13,289 nucleotides of DNA. Source: an uncultured Collinsella sp. (lineage in GTDB: Bacteria > Actinomycetota > Coriobacteriia > Coriobacteriales > Coriobacteriaceae). The notes under the pieces were generated by a model, which had not been told where the DNA came from, made no database searches, and saw only the letters and a list, made by a program, of their open reading frames with translations. Location: assembly GCA_900762015.1 (NCBI GenBank), contig CAAFEX010000040.1:1-13289 (forward strand), in the 5' to 3' direction. This document shows positions 1 to 6,037 of this stretch, one piece after another. The position numbers and the translations under genes are program-made. The stretch's first letter is position 1; each line of letters opens with the position of its first letter.

Positions 1-141
1 TTCTTGGGGCATCGCCTTTCCTTCCATTCGTCACCTTCATTACTCCAACGACGAATTCTAGGCGGTGTCCCCTCCCTTTCAAGAAAGAGAAGAGGCGGGG
101 CATGCCCCGCCTCTTACACCACATCTCTGCGCGCTACCCTT
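1..141. repeat. Left copy of 141-bp terminal inverted repeat
   Basis: These 141 bases are the exact reverse complement of 13149-13289; the match breaks at 142 (c here, t in the other copy). A weaker similarity (TAATGGGAA followed by a variable gap) continues a little further inward. The repeat contains a perfect 26-bp palindrome at 90-115 and a short CTTT/AAAG hairpin at 76-87. Read outward on the minus strand, the palindrome is followed by a T-rich stretch (CTCTTTCTT), as in an intrinsic terminator. The true repeat may extend past the window edge. It could be the end of an insertion sequence, a dispersed intergenic repeat, or just the point where an assembly graph branched. Confidence 0.9.
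90..115. terminator. Perfect 26-bp palindrome, terminator-like (left copy)
   Basis: The 26 bases are their own reverse complement, centred on GGGGCATGCCCC. As RNA this would fold into an almost loop-free G+C-rich hairpin. On the minus strand it is followed by CTCTTTCTT, so termination of transcription leaving the window is plausible. On the + strand it is followed by ACACC, which does not fit a terminator. The 10-mer GGCGGGGCAT in it recurs in the arms of the large inverted repeat upstream of groES. Confidence 0.5.
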
Positions 142-189
142 CCCATTACAGATTGCATAAAAAGGCTGGGATATTTTTCCTGATCCTGA

Positions 190-381
190 TGTACCCCCGC
201 CCGTGCCGTGCAAAAAACGGAGTATTCAGCACCGCGAGCTCTGCCGGTGCCGCTGCAGTCGGGTAGCATTGCGGAGATCGACGTCATTTTGGGGTCCGAC
301 GTGGCGCGAGGCATGCTTGTTTGTCTCGACGAGGCCTGTCTGCCGACCCAAATCGCCGGTCGAAGGCTACCGTGGGACTAA
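190..381 (+). pseudogene. Possible truncated or degenerate ORF remnant
   Basis: One + strand frame is open from just after a TGA (187-189) to a TAA (379-381). It reads like ordinary protein, including the segment GSIAEIDVILGSDVARGMLV. There is no ATG near the beginning: only a GTG at 208 and an internal ATG at 313, neither with a Shine-Dalgarno sequence. The opposite strand is also open over much of the same span, so the reading strand is uncertain. I do not recognise the protein. It may be a fragment of a mobile or dispersed element next to the repeat at the window edge, or a chance frame in G+C-rich DNA. Confidence 0.2.
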
Positions 382-431
382 TTAGATGCGCCCGGTGCGT
401 ATGCATTTGTCCCGGCCTGCTGAAAACTCCC

Positions 432-464
432 AAAAATGCACGGTGCTCCCCAGGGGACCCGTGC
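432..464 (-). terminator. Candidate minus-strand intrinsic terminator
   Basis: GCACGG (438-443) and CCGTGC (459-464) enclose TCCCC and GGGGA, giving a strong imperfect hairpin. On the minus strand it is followed directly by ATTTTTG, a U tract. On the + strand no T run follows. No minus-strand gene is visible upstream of it, so this may be a relic. Confidence 0.3.
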
Positions 465-520
465 TCGCAACGAAAACCATGCCCATGTCGCTATCCGCAT
501 CGCCTTTTTGCTGCACTGAC

Positions 521-731
521 TTTTCTGAATGCCGGGCTCGAATTAGTTAACCTGCCTCCCGTGTGGCTCCGGAGGGGCGGGGCATAAGGTTTATCGCGAG
601 TTCCGCACGAGCCGAAGGCCACTTAATGTGGCCTTCGTGCGAGCAGGACTGCCCGAGCAGGAAACCTTATGCCCCGCCCCTCCGGAGCCACACGGGAGCC
701 ACTGCTAAGTTATCCCCCGGCATTCAGAAAA
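521..731. repeat. Large nested inverted repeat upstream of groES
   Basis: Three nested stems share nearly the same centre. The outer one is 16 bp (521-536 with 716-731). The main one is a perfect 37-bp arm pair (556-592 with 662-698). The inner hairpin is GAAGGCCAC, loop TTAAT, GTGGCCTTC (614-636), extended by CGCAC (604-608) and GTGCG (637-641) around a bulge. Between the outer and main arms the two sides are only loosely similar. There is no ORF and no U tract directly after it. It could be a structured RNA, a bidirectional terminator, a cruciform-forming DNA site or a small non-autonomous mobile element. The arms share GGCGGGGCAT with the window-end palindrome. Confidence 0.85.
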
Positions 732-831
732 TCTAAGTGCCAAAAAATAAGATTTTTTGACTCTGTGTTGTATAACCCGCCATTCGTGGGTACCATTCAA
801 CGCGTACGCAAACAAAAAGGGTTAATTCGCG

Positions 832-868
832 TGGTATAACCGCGCGGCCCAAAAAGGAGGAGACAAGC
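832..868 (+). promoter_or_regulatory. Candidate groES promoter (extended -10) and RBS
   Basis: TGGTATAAC at 832-840 fits an extended -10 element (TGn followed by TATAAC). A strong Shine-Dalgarno AAGGAGG at 854-860 lies 8 nt before the groES ATG. A second GTATAACC occurs upstream at 770-777, so there may be two promoters. No good -35 box is seen at the usual distance from either. I see neither a CIRCE (HrcA) nor a HAIR (HspR) inverted repeat here. Confidence 0.35.
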
Positions 869-1162
869 ATGTCGTCTTTGAAGCCGCTTGCAGATCGTGT
901 TCTGGTCAAGCCCGACGAGGCCGAGCAGAAGACCGCTTCTGGTCTGTATATCGCCAGCAACGCTCAGGAGAAGCCGCAGCGTGGCACCATCGTTGCCGTT
1001 GGCGCCGGCAAGGTCAACGACAAGGGTGAGCGCATCCCCATGGACGTCAAGGTCGGTGACGTTGTCATCTACGGTAAGTTCGGTGGCAACGAGGTCAAGG
1101 TCGACGGCGAGAAGTATCTGCTGATGCGCGCCGACGACATCTACGCCGTCGTCGAGGCCTAG
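869..1162 (+). CDS. groES: Co-chaperonin GroES (Hsp10)
   Basis: This encodes a 97-residue cytoplasmic co-chaperonin, the normal family length. Seven copies would form the lid that closes the GroEL cavity during ATP-driven folding. The protein begins with the typical LKPLADRVLVKPDEAE segment. A mobile loop around residues 17-37 follows (TASGLYIASNAQEKPQ), in which LYI sits where many relatives carry the hydrophobic IVL tripeptide that contacts GroEL. The roof and barrel segment GTIVAVGAGK and the C-terminal KYLLMRADDIYAVVE are also typical. The ATG follows AAGGAGG by 8 nt. groEL starts 96 nt downstream, so the two are almost certainly co-transcribed. Heat-shock control is likely from family knowledge, but no known operator was recognised. 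Confidence 0.97.
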   Translation: MSSLKPLADRVLVKPDEAEQKTASGLYIASNAQEKPQRGTIVAVGAGKVNDKGERIPMDVKVGDVVIYGKFGGNEVKVDGEKYLLMRADDIYAVVEA

Positions 1163-1258
1163 TCTCGTCAGAATCTCTGATTCGTCTTTGAACGCGCCCG
1201 CCGCACAGGACTCGGAAGCGGCGACGCGAGTCACATTTCTTTTGGAGGATTACCTACC

Positions 1259-2896
1259 ATGGCAAAGAACATTACGTTCAACACCGATGCCCGCGCTAAG
1301 CTTGCCAAGGGCGTCAACACTCTGGCCGACGCCGTTACCGTCACCATGGGCCCCAAGGGCCGCTACGTTGCGCTGCAGCGCACGTTCGGTGCTCCGACCA
1401 TCACCAACGACGGCGTTTCTGTCGCCAAGGAGATCGAGCTCGAGGACAACATCGAGAACATGGGCGCTCAGCTGGTGAAGGAGGTTGCCACCAAGACCAA
1501 CGACACCGTGGGTGACGGCACCACCACCGCAACCCTGCTCGCTCAGGCCATCGTCAACGACGGTCTGCGCAACGTCGCCGCTGGCGCCAACCCGCTGGCC
1601 ATCCGTCGCGGCATCGACAAGGCCGTCAACGCCGCCGTCGCCGAGATGAAGAAGCAGGCCAAGCCGGTCGAGACCAAGGAGCAGATCGCTTCCGTCGGTA
1701 CCATCTCCGCCGGTGACCCCGAGGTCGGCGAGAAGATCGCCGAGGCCATGGAGGTCGTGGGCAAGGACGGCGTCATCACCGTCGAGGATTCCCAGACGTT
1801 CGACATCACCATCGACACCGTCGAGGGCATGCAGTTCGACAAGGGCTATGTCTCCGCTTACTTCGTCACGGATAACGACCGCATGGAGGCCGTGATGAAG
1901 GATCCGTACATCCTCATCACCGACCAGAAGATCTCCAGCGTTCAGGACATCATGCCTGTTCTTGAGGCTGTCCAGCGCGCCGGCCGTGGCCTGCTCATCA
2001 TCGCTGAGGACATCGACGGCGAGGCTCTGCCTACCCTGGTCCTCAACAAGATCCGTGGCGCCCTCAACGTCTGCGCCGTCAAGGCCCCGGGCTACGGCGA
2101 TCGCCGCAAGCGCATCCTCGAGGACATCGCCGTCCTCACCGGTGGTCAGGCTGCCCTGGACGAGCTGGGCGTGAAGGTCGCTGACATCACCGCCGATATG
2201 CTCGGTACCGCTAAGTCCGTCACCATCTCCAAGGACAACACCGTCGTCGTCGGCGGCGCTGGCTCCAAGGAGGCCATTGACGCCCGTATTGCTCAGATCA
2301 AGGGCGAGATGGAGAACACCACCTCTGACTTCGACCGTGAGAAGCTCCAGGAGCGCCTGGCCAAGCTCTCCGGTGGCGTTGCCGTCATCAAGGTCGGCGC
2401 TGCTACCGAGTCCGAGCTCAAGGAGATCAAGCATCGCGTCGAGGACGCCCTGCAGGCTACCCGCGCTGCTGTCGAGGAGGGCATTGTCGCTGGCGGCGGC
2501 GTCGCCTTCATGGACGCTGCTCCTGCGCTCGACGCCGTTGAGCTCGACGACCCCGAGGAGAAGATCGGTGTCGACATCGTCAAGAAGGCTCTGACTGCTC
2601 CGGTTGCTACCATCGCCAAGAACGCTGGCTTTGAGGGCGCCGTCGTGGTCGACAAGGTTGCCGAGCTGCCCGCCGGCCAGGGTCTCAACTCTGCCAACGG
2701 CGAGTGGGGCGACATGATCGAGATGGGCGTCCTCGACCCCGTCAAGGTCAGCCGCGTCACCCTGCAGAACGCTGCTTCTGTTGCCAGCCTGATTCTCATC
2801 ACCGAGGCCACCGTCTCCGATGTGCCCAAGAACACTCAGCTTGAGGACGCTATCGCTGCTGCTACCGCTGGTCAGCAGGGCGGCGGTATGTACTAA
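1259..2896 (+). CDS. groEL: Chaperonin GroEL (Hsp60)
   Basis: This encodes the 545-residue ATP-dependent chaperonin subunit that assembles into double heptameric rings and folds proteins in the cytoplasm with GroES. The nucleotide-site motif GDGTTTATLL (residues 85-94) is intact. So are GPKGR (31-35), the FGAPTITNDGVSVAKEIELE region, the apical-domain segment with AVKAPGYGDRRK, and the C-proximal VEEGIVAGGGVAFMDA. Residue 36 is Tyr where many relatives have Asn. The tail ends in GQQGGGMY rather than a long GGM repeat. The ATG follows GGAGG by 10 nt. The codons are strongly biased toward C- and G-ending choices, as expected for a highly expressed gene. A long open frame on the opposite strand is a composition shadow. 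A large palindrome begins about 30 nt after the stop. Confidence 0.98.
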   Translation: MAKNITFNTDARAKLAKGVNTLADAVTVTMGPKGRYVALQRTFGAPTITNDGVSVAKEIELEDNIENMGAQLVKEVATKTNDTVGDGTTTATLLAQAIVNDGLRNVAAGANPLAIRRGIDKAVNAAVAEMKKQAKPVETKEQIASVGTISAGDPEVGEKIAEAMEVVGKDGVITVEDSQTFDITIDTVEGMQFDKGYVSAYFVTDNDRMEAVMKDPYILITDQKISSVQDIMPVLEAVQRAGRGLLIIAEDIDGEALPTLVLNKIRGALNVCAVKAPGYGDRRKRILEDIAVLTGGQAALDELGVKVADITADMLGTAKSVTISKDNTVVVGGAGSKEAIDARIAQIKGEMENTTSDFDREKLQERLAKLSGGVAVIKVGAATESELKEIKHRVEDALQATRAAVEEGIVAGGGVAFMDAAPALDAVELDDPEEKIGVDIVKKALTAPVATIAKNAGFEGAVVVDKVAELPAGQGLNSANGEWGDMIEMGVLDPVKVSRVTLQNAASVASLILITEATVSDVPKNTQLEDAIAAATAGQQGGGMY

Positions 2897-2926
2897 GGCC
2901 GACAAGGTCTAGAACTCCCACCGGGA

Positions 2927-3063
2927 ATCCGGGGGCGGGACGGGGACTTCTCTCCGGAACGTCCTCGGACATGCAAAGAGGCTCCGCATCGCGCTTCGCG
3001 CTGCGGAGCCTCTTTGCGTCCTGCGGAATATTCCGGAGAGAAGTCCCCGTCCCGCCCCCGGAT
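2927..3063. repeat. Large coaxial palindrome downstream of groEL (possible terminator)
   Basis: Outer arms at 2927-2959 and 3031-3063 are a perfect 33-bp inverted repeat, extended past one mismatch by GGG/CCC. Inside it, 2973-2988 and 3002-3017 form a perfect 16-bp stem (GCAAAGAGGCTCCGCA on the left), and after one mismatch CGCG pairs with CGCG around a CTT loop. All stems share exactly the same centre, so the element is one long palindrome interrupted by a ~13-nt internal loop on each side. No U run follows the outer arm, but the inner arm ends in CTCTTTG. Placement suggests it ends the groESL transcript. The design parallels 521-731, although the arm sequence differs. Confidence 0.85.
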
Positions 3064-3130
3064 CCCCTGCGTTTACGGCCTTGAGGTCGGCGTGGGCGGA
3101 AATCGTGGCTGATGGGGATACGTGTCCTGG
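3064..3130. other. Intergenic stretch with a possible decayed repeat unit
   Basis: No gene is seen. The stretch at about 3085-3130 (GTGGCTGATGGGGA then GTCCTGG) loosely resembles the end of the two clear ~80-bp repeat units that follow, so it may be a degraded third copy. Confidence 0.3.
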
Positions 3131-3292
3131 TCGCTGTTTCGCGGCTTTGCCGCGAAAGGCGCGCCACTTTGGGGCGAGTGGGAGATGTGGCTGTTGTGGC
3201 AACTGGTCCCCTTCGCTGTTTCGCGCTTTGCGCGAAAGGCGCGCTACTTTGGGATGGTTGGGGAACGTGGTTGTTGCGGCAACTGATCCCCG
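3131..3292. repeat. Two tandem ~80-bp repeats, each with a hairpin
   Basis: Unit A (3131-3212) and unit B (3213-3292) are diverged direct repeats. Both start TCGCTGTTTCGCG, continue with GGCGCGC and ACTTTGGG, and end with GGCAACTG followed by GTCCCC or ATCCCC. Each carries a hairpin with loop CTTTG. In A the stem is TTTCGCGG with CCGCGAAA (3137-3157). In B it is TTTCGCG with CGCGAAA (3219-3237). The two differ by exactly one base pair, lost or gained on both arms together. Small open frames on both strands look like by-products of the repeat. Function is unknown. Confidence 0.8.
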
Positions 3293-3314
3293 CCACAAAT
3301 TACCCTCGGCATAC

Positions 3315-3342
3315 TTGCGTGAACGATTGCTCGTGTTACACT
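3315..3342 (+). promoter_or_regulatory. Candidate promoter of the flavin operon
   Basis: TTGCGT (3315-3320) and TACACT (3337-3342) are 16 nt apart. The -10 box is preceded by TG at 3334-3335, an extended -10. Transcription would start about 10 nt before the FMN riboswitch, a fitting position. Confidence 0.5.
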
Positions 3343-3353
3343 TGCAATTGCTG

Positions 3354-3530
3354 TTTCAGGGCGGGGTGGAATTCCCCACTGGCGGTAAATCGGGCGGTGC
3401 CAAAGGGGTGCCGTGGAGCAGGCGAGGCGTCTGCGACCGAGCCGATGAGTCCGCGACCCGTGCGTGTGTTGGTTCGCATGCCGGCTGAACTGGTGAGATC
3501 CCAGTACCAACGGTTAGAGTCCGGATGAAA
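3354..3530 (+). ncRNA. FMN riboswitch (RFN element)
   Basis: The conserved core of the FMN aptamer is recognisable: TTTCAGGGCGGGGTGGAATT followed by CCCCACTGGCGGTAAAT at the 5' side, and GGTGAGATCCC followed by CGGTTAGAGTCCGGATGAAA at the 3' side. P1 can form between TTTCA (3354-3358) and TGAAA (3526-3530). The variable arm in the middle is fairly long. The ribosome binding region (GAGGCAGGTG, 3531-3540) of the next gene follows P1 at once, which favours control of translation initiation: FMN binding would stabilise P1 next to the Shine-Dalgarno. A terminator-type expression platform is not evident. It regulates the riboflavin transporter downstream. Confidence 0.95.
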
Positions 3531-3545
3531 GAGGCAGGTGATCTT

Positions 3546-4136
3546 ATGTCTGAACAGTCGCAGCATATCCATTTTGAGAACACGAATAGGTGGAGCACCA
3601 AACAGCTCGTTACCATGGCGCTGATGTGCGCCCTGGGCGCCCTGTTTATGTACGTGCAGCTGCCCATCCTTCCTTCGGCGCCGTTTTTGACGTATGACCC
3701 GTCGCTGGTGCCGGCGATGGTGTGCGGTTTTGCGTATGGTCCTGGCGCCGGCACTGCTGTTGCCGCCATGGCGATCGTTATCCATGCGCTCACCACGGGT
3801 GACTGGGTCGGCGCGCTTATGAACCTGGTTGCCACGCTGGGCTACATTCTGCCCGCGGCTACCGTTTACCAGAAGATGCACACCTATAAGGGTGCCGTGA
3901 TTGGCCTGGTGCTCGGCGTCATTGCCGCTACGGCGCTGTCTATGGTCGCAAACCTTACCATTGGCGTTTGGTTCTGGTATGGCTCGGTCGATGCGATCGC
4001 CCCGCTCATGATTCCTGCCGTACTGCCGTTCAACCTTATCAAGACCGTGCTTAACTCGGTGTTGACGCTGGCGGTGTATAAAGCAGTCTCCAACCTCATC
4101 ACGCCTAAAAAGGACCAGGTCAAAGGCCGCGCATGA
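3546..4136 (+). CDS. ribU: Riboflavin-specific ECF transporter S component RibU
   Basis: A 196-residue integral membrane protein, the usual size for the substrate-binding subunit of an energy-coupling-factor importer. After a polar N-terminus come about six hydrophobic segments. The characteristic RibU region is visible: KQLVTMALMCALGALFMYV, then LPILPSAPFLTYDPSLVPAM, then GFAYGPGAG. Riboflavin as substrate is inferred from this family resemblance and from the FMN riboswitch directly upstream. I chose the ATG at 3546, 5 nt after AGGTG. An in-frame ATG at 3525 lies inside the conserved 3' end of the riboswitch and is not a credible start. The stop overlaps the start of the ATPase gene (ATGA), indicating translational coupling. 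Confidence 0.92.
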   Translation: MSEQSQHIHFENTNRWSTKQLVTMALMCALGALFMYVQLPILPSAPFLTYDPSLVPAMVCGFAYGPGAGTAVAAMAIVIHALTTGDWVGALMNLVATLGYILPAATVYQKMHTYKGAVIGLVLGVIAATALSMVANLTIGVWFWYGSVDAIAPLMIPAVLPFNLIKTVLNSVLTLAVYKAVSNLITPKKDQVKGRA

Positions 4137-6037
4137 TTGAGTGTCGGGGCGTTTCCTTTAGTTATGACGGTGCCGCACCGGCGCTCGACGGCGTCGATCT
4201 GAATATCGAGGACGGCGAGTTTTTCTGCATCCTCGGTGGCAATGGGTCGGGCAAGTCGACGTTTGCCAAGCATCTGAATGCGCTGCTGCAGCCCGATGCG
4301 GGCACGGTGCGCATTAACGGCATGGATGCGTCCGATCCCGAGCTGGTCTACGACATTCGCTCGACCGCGGGCATGGTATTCCAGAATCCCGATGATCAGC
4401 TGGTGGCAACGCTTGTCGAAGATGACGTTGCGTTCGGTCCCGAAAACCTTGGCGTGCCATCGGCGCAAATTGCGCAGCGCGTACGCGAGGCGCTGAAGGG
4501 CGTGGGCCTGGTGGGCTTTGAGTGCCACGAGACCCATGCGCTTTCGGGCGGCCAAAAGCAGCGCGTGGCGCTTGCCGGCGTGCTCGCCATGGAACCGCGC
4601 GTGCTCATATTGGACGAGGCTTCCTCGATGCTCGATCCGCGTGGACGCAAGGGTCTCATGAAGGCTTGCCGCGCGTTGCACGATCGCGGCATGACCATCG
4701 TGATGATTACGCACTTTATGGAAGAAGCCGCCGAGGCAGATCGCATCGCGGTGTTTCAGGCGGGACGAGTTGCCATGTTGGGCACGCCCGAGGAGATTCT
4801 GACGCGGGCAGATGAGCTCGCGGAGCTCAACCTAGATATGCCGGCGTCGTGCCGTTTGGGCATGGCGCTTCGTGCGAAGGGCGTGCCCGTTCACGCGCAG
4901 GTGCGCGAGGTGGATATGGTCGCCGAGGTTGCGCAGACTTATGCCGAGCGAAGTGGGGCAGACATCGCGGGGCAGTCTTCCGTATCCCAGTTGGAAATCG
5001 CTGACGGCACTGTTCCGGTAGACAACGAGGACAACGCGTCGGAGCCCGTCATCGAGCTAGCCCGTGTTTCGTACAGTTATTCGCTCAGTCCGCGCGAGCG
5101 CCGCCGCTGGCATAAGCGCTCGGCCACTGCGGGCAAATCGAACAAACAGGCTCTCTGGGGAAACGACCCCAGCAGCCCGTGGGCACTGCGTGATGTATCG
5201 CTGACGGTGCGTCGCGGCGAGTTCCTGGGTTTGGCAGGTCATACCGGTTCGGGTAAGTCGACGCTGGTCCAGCATCTCAACGGTTTGATTCGTCCCCAGG
5301 AGGGAAGCGTTTGCGCGCTGGGGCTCGACCTATCAAACAAGAAAGACGCCGCCGCTGTTAAGGCCAAGGTCGGCGTGGTGTTTCAGTATCCCGAGCGCCA
5401 GCTATTTGCCGAAACCGTGGCGCAGGACGTGGCGTTTGGTCCGCACAACCTTGGCTTGCCGCAAGATGAAGTCGACCGTCGTGTCGAGTCATCGCTCTCG
5501 CGCGTGGGCCTCGACCTTTCCACGGTCGGCGACAAGAGTCCCTTTGAGCTTTCGGGCGGTCAGCAACGGCGTGTGGCATTCGCCGGCGTGCTCGCCATGG
5601 AGCCCGAAGTCCTGGTGCTCGATGAACCCATGGCGGGGCTCGATCCGGCTGCGCGCAGGGATTTCCTTGAGCTTATCGATCGACTTCACCGCGATGGCCT
5701 GACCGTTGTCATGGTTTCGCATAGTATGGATGACCTGGCCAATTGCTGCGACCGCATTGTCGTAATGAACGAAGGCGCGGTGTTTGCCGAGGGAACCCCC
5801 GCGCAGGTGTTTGCGCATGCCGATGAGCTCAAGTCGATCGGCTTGGGCGTTCCCGCCGCCCAGCGTATGGCGCTGGCGCTTACGGAGGCGGGCGTGCCGC
5901 TGCGTCGCGGCGGGCTCTATACGGTTGAGTCGCTGGCAGACGAGTTGGTGGACCTGCTAATCGGTCGCTCGGGCGGTCCTTCTAACGTCGCGGACATTGC
6001 TAAATCCAAGACGGTCGCGCGAGAGGAGGGTTGCTAA
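4133..6037 (+). CDS. ecfA: ECF transporter ATPase, fused EcfA1-EcfA2 type (two ABC domains)
   Basis: A 634-residue cytoplasmic protein with two complete ABC ATPase domains in one chain. Domain 1 has Walker A GGNGSGKST (35-43), the Q-loop segment FQNPDDQL, LSGGQ (137-141), Walker B ending in D161-E162 and switch His194. Its DEASSMLDP resembles EcfA1-type ATPases. Domain 2 has Walker A GHTGSGKST (369-377), FQYPERQL, LSGGQ (473-477), D497-E498 and His530. Its DEPMAGLDP resembles EcfA2. A linker of about 60-70 residues joins them, and a basic insert (around PRERRRWHKRS) lies early in domain 2. Both sites look catalytically intact. ATP hydrolysis would drive riboflavin import through EcfT and RibU. 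The gene overlaps ribU by 4 nt and ecfT by 1 nt. AAAGG lies 6 nt before the ATG. Confidence 0.95.
   Translation: MIECRGVSFSYDGAAPALDGVDLNIEDGEFFCILGGNGSGKSTFAKHLNALLQPDAGTVRINGMDASDPELVYDIRSTAGMVFQNPDDQLVATLVEDDVAFGPENLGVPSAQIAQRVREALKGVGLVGFECHETHALSGGQKQRVALAGVLAMEPRVLILDEASSMLDPRGRKGLMKACRALHDRGMTIVMITHFMEEAAEADRIAVFQAGRVAMLGTPEEILTRADELAELNLDMPASCRLGMALRAKGVPVHAQVREVDMVAEVAQTYAERSGADIAGQSSVSQLEIADGTVPVDNEDNASEPVIELARVSYSYSLSPRERRRWHKRSATAGKSNKQALWGNDPSSPWALRDVSLTVRRGEFLGLAGHTGSGKSTLVQHLNGLIRPQEGSVCALGLDLSNKKDAAAVKAKVGVVFQYPERQLFAETVAQDVAFGPHNLGLPQDEVDRRVESSLSRVGLDLSTVGDKSPFELSGGQQRRVAFAGVLAMEPEVLVLDEPMAGLDPAARRDFLELIDRLHRDGLTVVMVSHSMDDLANCCDRIVVMNEGAVFAEGTPAQVFAHADELKSIGLGVPAAQRMALALTEAGVPLRRGGLYTVESLADELVDLLIGRSGGPSNVADIAKSKTVAREEGC

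Larger units (their letters stand above)
142..520. other. Intergenic stretch without a confident gene
   Basis: I find no complete gene here. It holds a possible ORF remnant (190-381, listed separately), a short inverted repeat TGCATTT (402-408) / AAATGCA (434-440), and a G+C-rich hairpin with a minus-strand U tract (432-464). Small open frames on both strands have no ribosome binding site and no recognisable protein. The stretch may be a decayed dispersed element, but the sequence alone does not settle that. Confidence 0.5.

Noticed and set aside
321..587. Small + strand frames in the 142-720 intergenic region as genes
   Set aside because: Cys/Arg/Pro-rich composition, no ribosome binding site, and the frame runs into the large inverted repeat.
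757..776. TTGACT and TATAAC as a -35/-10 pair for groES
   Set aside because: The boxes are only 8 nt apart, far below the usual 16-18.
1250..2905. Very long open frame (551 codons) on the minus strand opposite groEL
   Set aside because: It mirrors groEL codon bias (strong third-position G/C), has a Leu/Asp/Gly/Val/His-rich low-information composition and no ribosome binding site. It is a shadow of groEL.
3131..3292. CRISPR array
   Set aside because: Only two to three diverged long units that abut without spacers, and no cas genes.
2862..3298. Minus-strand frames over the groEL-ribU gap with repeated PKVARLSRK / PKWRAFRGK segments
   Set aside because: The repeated peptides are translations of the tandem DNA repeats at 3131-3292. 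There is no start signal or wider homology that I recognise.
3525..3545. Upstream ATG for ribU at 3525
   Set aside because: It is part of the conserved 3' end of the FMN aptamer, while the ATG at 3546 has a correctly spaced Shine-Dalgarno.
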